Origin: Prostheceraeus crozeri
Taxonomy: Eukaryota; Platyhelminthes; Polycladida; Euryleptidae
Length of the DNA: 64,000 nt
Reading direction: 5' to 3'
Assembly: GCA_907163375.1 (NCBI GenBank)
Contig: CAJQUW010003381.1
Location: forward strand, 1 to 64,000
Shown: piece by piece, positions 35,180-46,665 of the stretch
How positions within the stretch are numbered: position 1 is the first letter of the stretch
Layout: each line of letters starts with the position of its first letter
Translations under genes and position numbers: made by a program
The notes under the pieces: model-generated
Told to the model about the DNA's origin: nothing
Databases searched by the model: none
The model's input: the letters and a program-made list of their open reading frames with translations, nothing else

Positions 35180-36790
35180 ATTCCGGTAGAAACCTTTCTT
35201 CATTTGAGAAACCTATTTTCTTTGAGAACTAAGCATCGAGGCGGGTCCAAGCAAATGAAAATCCATGACATGTATAAGGAAATAGAGAATTCTCTTGACC
35301 GTCATTTCAATAGAGTCAGTCTTAGGCACAAAGTTCCATTGTCAAATATTCAAGAATGGAAGACTAAAGTGATGACAGTCGTAGAAGATTGCTCGAAAAA
35401 ATAAAATTGCTTGATAATAGAAGAAATAATGAGAAAAGATTCCTTGTTCGTTTAACAATAGAAGAGGAATCTTACCTTCAGTATTTACGCACAAAATAAA
35501 TTTTATGAAGAATTCTGTTTATTCAGCCAGCAGTTATGCATTTATATGTAAAAGGTTTTGTACCATGACATTGCTCAAGGAGTTGGGGTACGACCTGAGT
35601 TCGTTTTCGCCAATTGGCAACCTCACGTACACCTATATAGAAAGTAACGCTGCATGTGTTATCAATTAGAACCACAGTAATGTCTTAAGAGATGAATTCT
35701 ACCTACATAAATTACATAAAGTTCCTTACAAATTTCGTATCATAGCAGGAGCAAAGCATTCATTACTCTACATCCTGGTTAATAAAGGACTCTCTGTTAT
35801 CAGGGATCATTTTTAAAGGTATTGCAGTTTAATTTGCAACAATAGCGGCATAAACTGTTTTGAAGTGTCTAATCGACATCAGAATTTCTTAGCAAATTTC
35901 AAAGTCTGGATTTTAATAGCACACAGGTGTTTGATTTCTCTACTCTTTATAGCCTACTAACCCGGATCAGCGTGAAGTTAAAGATTGTGTTTTCAAATTA
36001 CTTGACAAGATTTCTGATAACTATAACAGAAAATATTCATGCTTTAAATGTGATAAAAGTTTCATGTCGCGGTCAAAATAAAACGGTTATACAACTTTTA
36101 CGAAGGAAACATTCAAATCCACAATTGCCGGTAGGTTTATTTTAGAAAATATTTTTATAAAGTTTTGGACGTCTAGTTTTCCAACGGGCTAGTGGCATTT
36201 CTAAGAGAGGGAATTGCAGTCCTATCTTAGCTGATCTTTTTTACATGTAGTACACTGCAAATATGTTTATGTGTAAAATTTGCTGAAAATGTGAAGATGG
36301 ACTGACTAAACTGTTATCTAATGCTTCCAGATACATGATATCAATGACATCTGTAGGCCTTATAATTAATCTTAAACATTTTAACTAGACTATAAAACAT
36401 ACTTACTCTGGTAGTTTGGAAGTGAGCAGAAGCGGTAGAAATGACAAAAAGAGGTTGAATGCTCAGATGCTTAATTGAGTATAACAAATGAGGGTTTACG
36501 AACTTCTGTGTAACATAAAGTAGACAATAACTTTGCTGTTATACAGTCCCAACATTCCCAAAAAATACAATCCCTTATAAAATGGGTAGCCAAGTATTTA
36601 ACGGACAACTTATAAGATATGGTCGAATTTGTTCATCTCCTGAGGATTTCGTGAAAAAAGCTTCTTCGACCTTTAGATTATTAGTAGCTAGAGGCGATAT
36701 TATAGATTCCTTAATCAATAGTGTAGAAAGATGTTTACACAGGCATAAAGAGCTACTTTTGAAATTTGGGTTTTTGAAGTTCAGTTTTCT
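35180..36790 (+). mobile_element. Penelope-like retroelement reverse transcriptase remains
   Basis: Plus-strand coding pieces in order. 35218-35404: a charged N-terminal stretch. About 35715-35760: HKVPYKFRIIAGAKHS, with NNSGINCFEVSN near 35840-35870, the fingers region. About 35930: FDFSTLYS, which corresponds to the catalytic motif A stretch DFSTLYT of this family. 36582-36780: SQVFNGQLIRYGRICSSPED, then the EDFVKKASSTF and RHKELLLKFG thumb region. The order and wording match the RT family I associate with Penelope-like elements. Motif C (YxDD) was not found. Many stops and shifts; no intact product. Confidence 0.55.
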
Positions 36791-36929
36791 TAAAATGCAA
36801 AATAATCAGATTTTATTTTCTGTCGACTTTGACTTTTGCCGATTTGGACTAAAACCCATTTTGACTAACCTGACTTTTGACTGTGGAAACTGTACAATTT
36901 TACTGTACAGGGTCCGTTTCAGGTAAGTT

Positions 36930-39636
36930 TGAGTGCTCATGAGTTAGGGCTGTAACACGACTCTTACCTTAGTTCCTGCTGATTCCTAGCTGCTACAGAG
37001 AACACATAGCTAGTCATTTTCAGGACTAACTTCATTTTCAGCATGTGTTGAAGAATGCAGTTTAACTCATGTATTTTATATAATTTTCTTGTGAATTTTT
37101 ACTTTGTTGATTTATACTTAATAATTTATGCTTCTTTATACAGTAGATGTATTTATTTTTGTACAAATTTCAAAATTCCATTATAATCGTATTTCGCTAA
37201 TGATCTTCAGAAATTCATCTTTCAAAATTTCTCACTTTTTTCATTGTTAATATGATCTACACCTTGATATTTGCTTGATTTGCTTGTTTTCGATATTAAT
37301 TAAAGGTATATCCCGCTCAACTTTTTAAGTTGGTCCGTATCGATACTACGGCATCAATTAACTTGATTTACCGCTTCTGCAACTCGAGGAGTAATTCTCT
37401 CGCTAAGCGTCGAACAATTCTCGGTGATGACGTCAGCTGTGATAAGTTGCACCTTGACAATAACGTCACCGGTGACAATAAGGGGGTAGCCAGGTATACA
37501 CATCGCTGGCTGTCACAATTTAAGATCGTAAAGCGATTCGATCTCCTGCTGCACGAAATGCTGCAAATATAGCTGAAAAAGTTTTCACTCAATGGACAGA
37601 GTGACTCAGTGAGACCGAGACTTATTGAGTAATAATTTTTCCCTTATTCTCATAAATACTATCAATCAGCAAAATATGCCTTAATGTACAATGCTCAAGC
37701 TTAAACTCATTGCCATGCTTCATATTGCCATTCAAGACAGGCCTACTAACCGACTCTACTATTTTGCGATCACATCATCGTGCTTTATATGATAGGCATC
37801 ATAGCAATGGCATTTAATCCACAGCATCAAAATGCAGCTGAAGTGATTGACAAAATCTAGCATTAGATGTGTAGCATCTGAGTACAGCATGAAAAAGATG
37901 TAGGGCATTGGAATTATCATATATGGTATGTTCTTTATTAAATTTTAATGGAGATTCGATAAAATTAGCTCTATCTATGTCTAGATCTACTTGCATGCTT
38001 GAAGAAATTCCTATGGTCTTAGGCTATGTGAGACTTTTTAAAGAATATCGACTTTTCTGTAAGTATCAGCTAAACGTGTTACATTAAAATAAATAAGATA
38101 ACCTACTTGAAAAGTCGAATGCCACAATATAAGATATTCGTATAGTTTAATCATCAGTACCATCTGCCATGACAGTTGCTGATCTCTCCAGTGCTTTTGG
38201 CTGTCATCATCTTGTTATGCCATTCTCAAACTCTGATGTCTTATTTAGGTAAATTGCAAAAAAATTTTCAGAATCGGCTCCGGAGTTTGTGATCAATAAT
38301 CCAATTTCTACTTTTGTCACTTTCTCCTTTGAAAGAAGCGACCCGTTGATTGAAAGATAAAAAGAAGGAAACTTAAACACCACTCGATTGATACACAGGA
38401 GCTGTTTACAATTAGGTTTTGAGGTAGAAACAGGGCAATCGGCGCCATACTTTTCCAGTCGGTGCACTTATAAGACATTTGCGTCGCTGGTACGCATCTT
38501 CCGAAGATATCATGTCAAGCAGTGTAGATTAAATGACGACTTAAATTTCCTTCATCACATCGACGCTGAAAATCATACATCGATGTATGACTACAAATTA
38601 TTGAGACTTTCATGAGAGAGGATGAAATAACATATTTATGGTCTAAAATTTGATGTGTCATGGTGAAGTAGCGTTCTAGCAATTGTCTGACAAAAATTTG
38701 AGTGGCTCCGATTGCCATATCACATTATTATCGCTGATTATCATAGATATGCAAGCATGCGTGCAACGAGGCATAACAGACGGTCATTTTTGGAAATTGC
38801 ATCGAATGTTTTGACATGGTTTTGCACCCAAACACGAATTTTGTTTGGCGAAACACGTGCTAATGGTTTCAATGACTTCTGAACTCCATATGACAATGAA
38901 ACTCTTTCCCGTTCGACCACTTTCCGCTAGACAAAGATGCTATCCTCGTCCGGTGAAGCTTGCAAAGCATTTAGTCGAGCAAACCAGTGTCTATCGGTGA
39001 AGTGTGGCGCCATCGGCGGGCTTGTAGGGAGAGACATTTTACACTTCGGGATAATGAACATTCAACAGAAGGTTAGCATGTACTTGTTCATCTAGGAAAT
39101 ACTGCAGCACTGCTACTTGTGTTTGACCGGGGTTCATCACGCCTTGAACGGAATTTGCTTCTCAAAAACGGCGCCATCTCAATCAGAAATCGTCAAAGAG
39201 ACTGAATAAATGAGTTTGAATACGTGCTCAAGACGATACCTCGACCGAGAACGGGTGAGAGAGCAGTCTAAGATGTGACCTGTCGCGGTTTAACCAACTC
39301 CATCTCTGATCAACAACACGAGTCCCAATTCTTCCAAAAAACAAAGGAATTCTCATCAACATTTCGAGGTGTCGATGCTGTTTGTCAATACCATGGCATA
39401 GGCCTACTCGCCAGATTTAAAATTGTGTGATAGGTGTTTCGTTGACTGACTGATCGAATGAGAAAATAGGAAAATCGAGTTTTTAGATGAGGATGTTGTT
39501 GTGTGATCGATTATTTCGTTCAATCTCTCAAGAGGAGTTCTTGACCAAAGTCCGAAAACGACGAAAGTCATAACATCGCCGGCATCGATATGATGACAGT
39601 TTGTGCTATTTTTGAAGTATAGCAAAATCAAAAGGT
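36930..39636. other. 2.7 kb with no gene recognised
   Basis: Short frames exist at 37330-37572 and 38207-38467 (the latter, minus strand, contains SKEKVTKVEIGLLITNSGAD). Neither has splice signals or a family I recognise. 38750-39400 is more GC-balanced and may be a decayed element. Nothing further can be supported. Confidence 0.5.
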
Positions 39637-39637
39637 A

Positions 39638-41297
39638 CAGTCCGTTTCATAAAAAGTGGATCATCCTAAAATTTGACTAGATAAAACATAAGTATGATAC
39701 AGAAAGCATTTTTCATGTTATTTCATGTCTCTAATATATTTAAATGTCCTTATATAATCTGATAAGCTATGATACAGTAACGGTTCTTAAGAAGCTAATA
39801 TTTTGTGGCCCTACCCTTATTGTCAATGACATTACCAATTCGTCTAGGCATTGATTCGATGATATCGTTGATTTTTGACTGATCTAACTTTCTCCACTCT
39901 CTTTTTAACAGTGACGTAAGTTGTGATACGCCATCTGTAGGTAGCAGTGAACGACGAACGTTACGTTTTAAAATACTCCATACATTTTCTATGGGATTCA
40001 GATCAGGAGAACGAGCTGGCCAAGATAATGTCCTAAGCCCTAATTGAGACTTGCATAAGTTGACTCTACTACTCCTGTGACACGTAGCATTATCATCCAT
40101 AAATAACCAAGTCGATGGATCACCAAGTTGATCTGTCATTTGGCCGATGTTCATTCGTAAAACATTCACATAGCGTTCAGAATTCATGGTTCCTTGCTGT
40201 ATGTGAAGTTCAGGGCGGCCATTGGTCCAAATGCCAGCCCAAATCAGTAGAGTCGCACCACCTTGTACCCGGGGACGATGTAAATGTCTCGGAATTTCCT
40301 GATCAGATTTTATCCATAATCCCAATCGACCATCACTATCCTTCAGACGGACTGATGCCTCATCAGACCAGACAACCCGATCCCATTGATTTCGCCAGTG
40401 ACAATGACTCATTGCCCATCTGAGACGTCTTTTTGTATGCTGATCTGATAATTCGATCTGAGAGGGCCTCTTACAGCTCTTGAAATTCGACTCAATAAGT
40501 CTTCTACGAATAGTGGACTTAGAAATAGACGAGTCTAGTGCAGCCATCTCAGTTAACGAGAGACTTGGATCAACTTTAACAAATCTCAAAATTAGGCGGT
40601 CTCTACGTTTGGATGTTTTGCGTGGACGGCCAGAGCCCTCTTTACGACAGAGTCGAAAATCATTATTATGCCATCGATGCACATTTGTGTAAGGGACATT
40701 TAGTCGCTTGCTTGTAGCTCGCAAAGAAAACCCTAGTTCTAGCAAGGCTGACACTTTGCCTTTTGTGAATTCGATCTCTTTATTGTTCATTTGTGCTTTG
40801 TATTGTTTTCAACCGGTAAGAGATAGATTTCTAGCTGAAAGCAATCAGGAGTGCTGCCAACACCACCGCAACGAAGTCAGGAAGCTATGGAACATGAAGT
40901 CCAGTTAATCACATGTAGCAGTTACCTACATTATTGTTGATGAATAATGGTGCTATACTGGCTCTGATTGACCGATTTTCTTTATTTTTGTTTTGCTTGA
41001 TAGCTTTTGGCTTGTAGAACAACATATTGCATAACAAAGGAAACAAATGTAATTTTATAAGAGTGAGGTATGATTTTGTGTAACATTGCTAAATGAAGAT
41101 CAAATTATCTACTACTTTTTTATCTATGACAGGAAAACAACTCAATATTCATGATTGAAATTTCCAACAATGATATTAGTAAGCACAACTGACATATCTT
41201 CCAAATTTCAGAGAAATTCGTTCAAGTTTGGCGGAGTTAGACAAAGTTGAAGTTAAGGCGATGTTTAAGGGTGATCCATTTTTTATGAAACAATCTG
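39638..41297 (-). mobile_element. Tc1-like transposon, apparently intact
   Basis: TA duplications at 39636-39637 and 41298-41299. TIRs begin CAGTCCGTTTCATAAAAAG (left) and, in reverse complement, CAGATTGTTTCATAAAAAA (right), about 29 bp with five differences. Length 1660 bp, typical for Tc1. It carries one full transposase frame on the minus strand. Confidence 0.95.
39795..40790 (-). CDS. Tc1-family DD34E transposase, 331 aa, open
   Basis: An uninterrupted frame from an ATG 507 bp inside the right end to a TAA. Residues about 8-44 form a helix-turn-helix (SLRATSKRLNVPYTNVHRW) and residues 54-58 are GRPRK, the linker that grips the minor groove. A second helix-turn-helix spans about 65-110. 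The catalytic triad is D143 (VVWSDEAS), D233 (FMDDNATCH) and E268 (SPDLNPIENVW), giving exactly 34 residues between the last two. Length is normal for Tc1 (about 340). It cuts and pastes the element by acting on its TIRs. The open frame suggests recent activity or recent arrival. Confidence 0.95.
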   Translation of the reverse strand: MNNKEIEFTKGKVSALLELGFSLRATSKRLNVPYTNVHRWHNNDFRLCRKEGSGRPRKTSKRRDRLILRFVKVDPSLSLTEMAALDSSISKSTIRRRLIESNFKSCKRPSQIELSDQHTKRRLRWAMSHCHWRNQWDRVVWSDEASVRLKDSDGRLGLWIKSDQEIPRHLHRPRVQGGATLLIWAGIWTNGRPELHIQQGTMNSERYVNVLRMNIGQMTDQLGDPSTWLFMDDNATCHRSSRVNLCKSQLGLRTLSWPARSPDLNPIENVWSILKRNVRRSLLPTDGVSQLTSLLKREWRKLDQSKINDIIESMPRRIGNVIDNKGRATKY

Positions 41298-41299
41298 TA

Positions 41300-41940
41300 G
41301 AATGATAAATTCAATTGTGTCATTATGGAGGTCTTAGGGGAGGCTATTTATCATGCAAATATGATATCCATATTGCATTTTTTATGGTTAGGATATCACA
41401 ATAAGTAGCCGTCTATATGATGACTAATTATGGTCATCACAGATGAATCTAATTTTGTGGTGGTCACTTATTCAGAGAAAATATGGCATTTTCCAAGAAA
41501 AATATATAAAAATCAATGAGCATTAATTAAGTGACTTTCATGATTATCAATTATGACCAGTTAAGCATTCTACATGTACAGTTTCGTTTGAGTTGATGCA
41601 CTCAATCAAATGCAGAGGCGTCAATGCGATGACAGAAAAAGTTTTGGACATGCTATATTTGTCGACCTAGCTCCAAATTCAATGAGCTTGATTTCTCAAC
41701 TCTTGATTTTCTTTGATTCAAGGGTGCTAGAAAATCCTTGAGCCAAAGTCCGCTTAGACGCAATTCTTTGCTGTACAGCAATCCAAAAAATGTATTTTTC
41801 GTGAGGTCATGCAAAAATCAGGTGTTTTTGAATTTTAGAAAAGAAAATATCGAAAAGCAACATCGCAAAAAAATTTCTTTATATTTTCAAAAAATTGTCA
41901 AAATTAAATTATTATATAGTTAAAATAACGAATTTACTTA
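41300..41940. other. no gene recognised between Tc1 and piggyBac
   Basis: AT-rich DNA. A short frame at 41738-41923 has low-complexity Lys/Phe content and is likely chance. Confidence 0.5.
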
Positions 41941-41944
41941 TTAA

Positions 41945-43908
41945 CACTAGCTTTAGCGACACTTTGAAATATCTAGATTTACTGAGGTGTCGTTTTCGAC
42001 GCCAACTCGCAATTTCTTTTCTTTATGAATCCCGGAACTGTCCAAGTATTACTCTTTGATTCGCAATACAAAATATTGATAGGCCTAATTGATATCCATG
42101 CACATTTTGACCTGCACAGCGGCCGCATGTTGGCTTGCTATAGGATGTGCAGCAAGTCAGTGTGGCATTTTGACAAGAGGATATGACATTTTCGGCGTTT
42201 CCTTTGTTCGACGTTCACATTTATTGCGAGTGGTATATTTGTCGAAGAAGCATTTATTTTTGTCAAATGTTCAGTAAGTTCTTGGAGAAAGCACCGTCGC
42301 GTTAGAGGGAGAGAAGTAAAAAAGTTATCGCAACAAATGTTGTAACCCTGACCACGACTTGGTTGAATCAATTTCAATGCGACATATTCAGCCATCGGAA
42401 CATCGCCACACTCATCAAGCTCTTGTGCACCAAGATATGGAATTATATTGATGACATATTTCGTTTCGACGTTGACCAACAGCCAGAATTTCAAACCAAA
42501 CTTATCGGGCTTGTTTGGCATGTATGTTATGTAACCGCATCGTGTCTTGAAAGAGTAATTGTTCATATACAGTCAACGAATAGTTACAAGTGAACTTAGA
42601 CTGACAATTACTCATAAATTTCTGAAACACTTCACGAATTGGAAGAAATATCTCATTTGTAGATCTCAAGCGTTTAGGTTTGTCATCAAATCTTAGAAAC
42701 TTCAAAATTTTGAGGAAACGATCACATGCCATAGTTTTGCTAAACATTTGAATTCCGTAGGTAGCCTACTGTTCCATAAAAACGACACAGGATGATTTCT
42801 TCCATGCAGTCCACGAGCATACATCAGGGACAAGCATTTCTCAAGTTCATTCACAGTTAGTAGAAAATTTTTGTTGCCTCTTATTTCAGCTTCTTCATTC
42901 GTATACGCAACAATCTGACGTAGAATAGACTCGTGAAGGTATTTCTTCCATGAGTCATAAGGTGTTAAGACGGAAGATTGAATGGAGGTTCGGCAACCAG
43001 GAGAAGCAGTAAAATATCATGGGCCGCAGTCCTTCCAAGCCAAGAAGCATTTGATGGAATGGAAGTCATGGTACGGTAGTACCATCTCGACCAGTTACAC
43101 TTACAGAACTTGATGATCTTGACGAATTTGAATGATTGAGCACATCGCTGGCATTGTCAGAATCTTCTGATGCGCATTAGTGAACTATATTATGATTCTC
43201 TTCTGCAATTTCTTTGGCGGATAACTCAGTGTCAGTGTCCCAATCATTTAGAATTCTACCCATAGGCCTATCTGTCACGGTCAATTTTTTTCGTGCTGCC
43301 ATTTTGTGTCACGATTAAATATTACAGTATTTCTGTAAGTCACAGCTATGAATAGGAGCTCGTATATCTACGCAGCAGTCAGATTCAAATGCTAGTAAAT
43401 CAATAAATATATTGCAATCTGAAGTATGATTTGTAAAACCTGGTTGACTTGATGCATAGACATTTCACAGGCACAGTTTGAGGACATTGCAAAATTGTTC
43501 GCAAAAAAACATCGCAACTAACTGAAAAAAAACAATGGTCTGTCTCATCTCTATGAAGCCCCTGAGGAGACATCTATTCTGCCATTATTACTTTCCTGAG
43601 AATCGAAATGTTCCATCACTTATTGAAAGTAATCACTTTATCCATCCATTAGTCTAACCGTGAATTGACTAGTTGGCACTAACACTTTGGTGTCGAAAAC
43701 GATACCTCAGTAAAAATAGGGGTTCTTGCCTAATCAGTGGCCCTTTCACTGTCATACAGCATCAATGTCAAGTATAAGTGCATCAATTACCAGCTCACCG
43801 AACAATGAAAAGTCAGTTAATCTGTTGCCACTACGATGAATACATGAAAAATTAGCAATGTACAAAATTTTGTTGGTGTCAAAAAACGACACCTCCGTAA
43901 TTCTAATG
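41945..43908 (-). mobile_element. piggyBac-type element, second family, decayed
   Basis: TTAA flanks at 41941-41944 and 43909-43912. Ends CACTAGCTTTA and, in reverse complement, CATTAGAATTA are similar. A subterminal phrase GAGGTGTCGTTTTCGACGCC (41982-42003) recurs as GGTGTCGAAAACGATACCTC (43691-43710) and GGTGTCAAAAAACGACACCTC (43875-43895). It carries a degraded minus-strand transposase and is unrelated in sequence to the piggyBac inside the Polinton. Confidence 0.85.
42138..43320 (-). pseudogene. piggyBac transposase, degraded
   Basis: Minus-strand frames encode CDRFLKILKFLRFDDKPKR (about 42730-42675), NYSLTVYEQLL (about 42600-42568), CGYITYMPNKPDKFGLKFWL (about 42540-42480) and GYNICCDNFFTSLPL (about 42345-42300). 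In the first catalytic motif the usual TVDEQL reads TVYEQL, so the aspartate is replaced by Tyr, and a frame shift lies just after it. The second aspartate (CDNFF) is present. A shift follows within the C-terminal half, and the third aspartate was not found. Inactive. Confidence 0.8.
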
Positions 43909-43912
43909 TTAA

Positions 43913-45690
43913 TGAGACTGTTTCAAATGATTGCGTAGATGTTCACAGATAGAATAGAAAATATGTTTATTCTCCATAGACAACAAGCCGAGTATGTACA
44001 TTCGAATAGGCATGCAAGAGTAATACAACAATGTGGAGATACAACAATAATGGAGAAAGGGACCAGAGGACCCACAAGAAGGAGTATATGACTGGCCCGC
44101 ACATAATTATATACATGTTTGTTAAATAATATAGACAATGTACATACATCTGATGCTTAGTTTTGGATAACATCACCAGGACGTAGCCTCCCGTCGTCGC
44201 TAAACAACTTCAGAAGTAATAATTGCCGCGGGTGCATTTTTTCGGATTTAGTTATTAATTAAATTTTCGAGCAATCGTATCGTGGAAAGGTAGCAAATTA
44301 ATCTCACGAATAAGAATTCATTAGCTATATATCAGCCACAAATTGTGACAAATAGGCTAATACTTTTAGTAAGAAATGATCTGAAAAATTGTGATGCATG
44401 TATCATTGTGAAGTAGCGGTCGCAGTTTGAATTCTGTGCATTAATTCAGAGTGAATCATGTCATTGTTGATAAATCATAGGCTACCTGCCCACTGAATAA
44501 GTTTTTTTTAACTTGGTGATGCATTAAATTGAGTTAGCAATTTTTCAAATTATGTCAAGCGTTTAGCGTTTCACATTCAAGTACATTCCGTTGCTTGAAT
44601 ACCGCCAACAATTGCCACTTTGATTCACACATCAAATATTTACATACACAAAATATCCAGCACTCGTAAACTGAGCGTCATCGGAGAAATGAATTGTTTC
44701 ATTTCTGAGACTCGATATTTGATCAAATAAATACATGCTACGAAGTCAGGCGTGTGCAACCTGCGAATTCTGCTGGGATGCAAATATGCGTCTTCATAGC
44801 ACAAAGTGAACCATTTGTGAAATAGACGTACAGGTAGTTAACAAAAAGCAATTACCATCGTCTCACAACCATTCCGCATCGTAGTAGGCCTACCTTAATC
44901 TTGGTTTCTTTAGGTAGACCTACAAAAATTATCATTAGCATGTTTCCGTCAAATTCGGTAAAAAGCGAGTCGTGATTCCACGACGACAAAAATACACAAA
45001 AGCAATGTTTGACACCCATAACTCCTCCATCTTCGCTTTAGCAATTAACAAAATGAGGCTATGCATATACAGTGGCGATCCGAGCATAGGCTATTAATCT
45101 GAACACCTGCATTTATTAATTTTTCTTGAACAAATTTTATTCTTATGTCTCAAATGTTTATAATTATAGGTGCTGTACAGAATTGTACTTTGAAATACTT
45201 TTATGCTAACAGATTATACTACATTTATACTAACAGATTGAAATGGTAGGCCTTCTTCAATGAAGAATGCCTTGACTTACAAGATGAATTATTGATGTGC
45301 TTTTTATAGCAACTCTCTATAATAGGTAAATAAACACATAATCACATATGCCTGCTATGCTTCATGTAGGGTGTGCATGCATCGAAGGATAGGATGCTCC
45401 GAGGTCAAATTAAGTTCATTATCATTACAAAAGATGACTTGCGTTTCAAATTTATTGATAATATAAATAAATTCACACAATTGATCATCTGAATGTATGT
45501 TTTATCACAAAAATAGAATGATAAAAATGATGCCGAAGAGAACAATACTAAACCAAGATCAAATTGTTCGCATGCTCGCTCCTTTCAGGATATCATGAAT
45601 TTCCCGCTGCAGATTGTGACATCCGATATCTGCAAAAAAAAGAAAGAGAAGTTGTAGCTAAAATTCATCATGCACAGTATTGATTGCTAT
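43913..45690. other. 1.8 kb with no gene recognised
   Basis: AT-rich DNA with several TAGGCCTA-type words (e.g. about 44885). Overlapping minus-strand frames at 43923-44176 are hydrophobic and unsupported. Confidence 0.5.
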
Positions 45691-45698
45691 CGACATCA

Positions 45699-46423
45699 TA
45701 GTCCGGCAGCCAGAGCGAGTGTCTGCAGGGAACGTGGCCGAAAGTGAGACTTTCATAGAATGATGTGCACTCTATGCCTACTACGAATCGGCACGTCTGC
45801 CGAGTTCTAGTGAGTTCCTCTTCTTGTCAGACAAGATCAAAGAAAAACACATGTAAATCCAATGGGACGCAGATTGCAGTTTTTGGTTAAAATGAAATTT
45901 TGTATGTTTTCTCTGATTAAACGAAAAGTACTAAGCCCAGTCATAATTTTTGGCATGGAATGTCTTCAGGTCATTTCCTATGATGTGCATGTGCTGTTAT
46001 CATGCATCTAATCGGCTATGTATGTGAGAATGTGGTTGAATGTGGATAAAGTTGCTCAAAATGTTTGTGTTTGCAAACATTAAGAGGCTCGCCAAATCTA
46101 AATGCGTTTCGCTATATAGACAGGGGTGCATGAAAATGAAAGGAAATGACCTGAAGACATTCCATGCCAAAAATTATGACTGTGGGCTTAGTACTTTTCG
46201 TTTAATCAGAGAAAACATACAAAATTTCATTTTGACCAAAAACTGCAATCTGCGTCCCATTGGATTTACATATGTTTTTCTTTGATCTTGTCTGACAAGA
46301 AGAGGAACTCACTAGAACTCGGTAGACGTGCCGATTCGTAGTAGGCATAGAGTGCACATCATTCTATGAAAGTCTCACGTTCGGCCACGTTCCCTGCAGA
46401 CACTCGTTTTGGCTGCCGGACTA
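45699..46423. repeat. large inverted repeat (foldback), arms about 282 bp
   Basis: 45699-45979 and 46141-46423 are reverse complements with only scattered differences (TAGTCCGGCAGCC at the outer left end, GGCTGCCGGACTA at the outer right end). The spacer is about 160 bp. Likely a foldback transposon or MITE with long arms. The small plus-strand frame at 46040-46285 is read from one arm and is not a gene. Confidence 0.9.
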
Positions 46424-46464
46424 TCAGTATTTATGCAGAAATTCGAGGGTGCAAATTTCAATCG

Positions 46465-46640
46465 AAAATATCCACTTTATGGTCAGGAACATGAGGATAT
46501 TTCTCAAAGACACACTTGTAGGACACCGTTAGCTTTCACTCATTTTCGTTTAGTAACCAAAAACAAAAATAATTTAACTGACGTTCGATAACGGCCGGCG
46601 CTTCGTGCCACTGACACTTCAAGAGTCAATTACAGATGTG
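46465..46640 (+). repeat. inverted repeat partner of 48670-48845
   Basis: DNA-level similarity over about 175 bp with the reverse complement of 48670-48845. The shared frame encodes RHTCRTPLAFTHFRLVTKN here and RHSCRTTLGFTPFRLQTKN in the partner, with mostly conservative differences, suggesting an originally coding or repeated sequence. Family unknown. Confidence 0.7.
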
Positions 46641-46665
46641 GCAGTATCATGCAGTGCGCAGAATA

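Noticed and set aside
37330-37592. Opposed open frames of about 75-80 codons
   Set aside because: Overlap each other on both strands, with no motif, splice context or family resemblance.
38207-38467. Minus-strand 86-codon frame with protein-like text
   Set aside because: No clear splice sites or known family; kept only as a note in the 36930-39636 region.
43923-44176. Overlapping hydrophobic minus-strand frames
   Set aside because: Two frames of similar length over the same DNA, no start context or homology; likely chance.
46040-46285. 81-codon plus-strand frame
   Set aside because: Read mostly from one arm of the large foldback repeat; the same text exists inverted at 45.7-46.0 kb.
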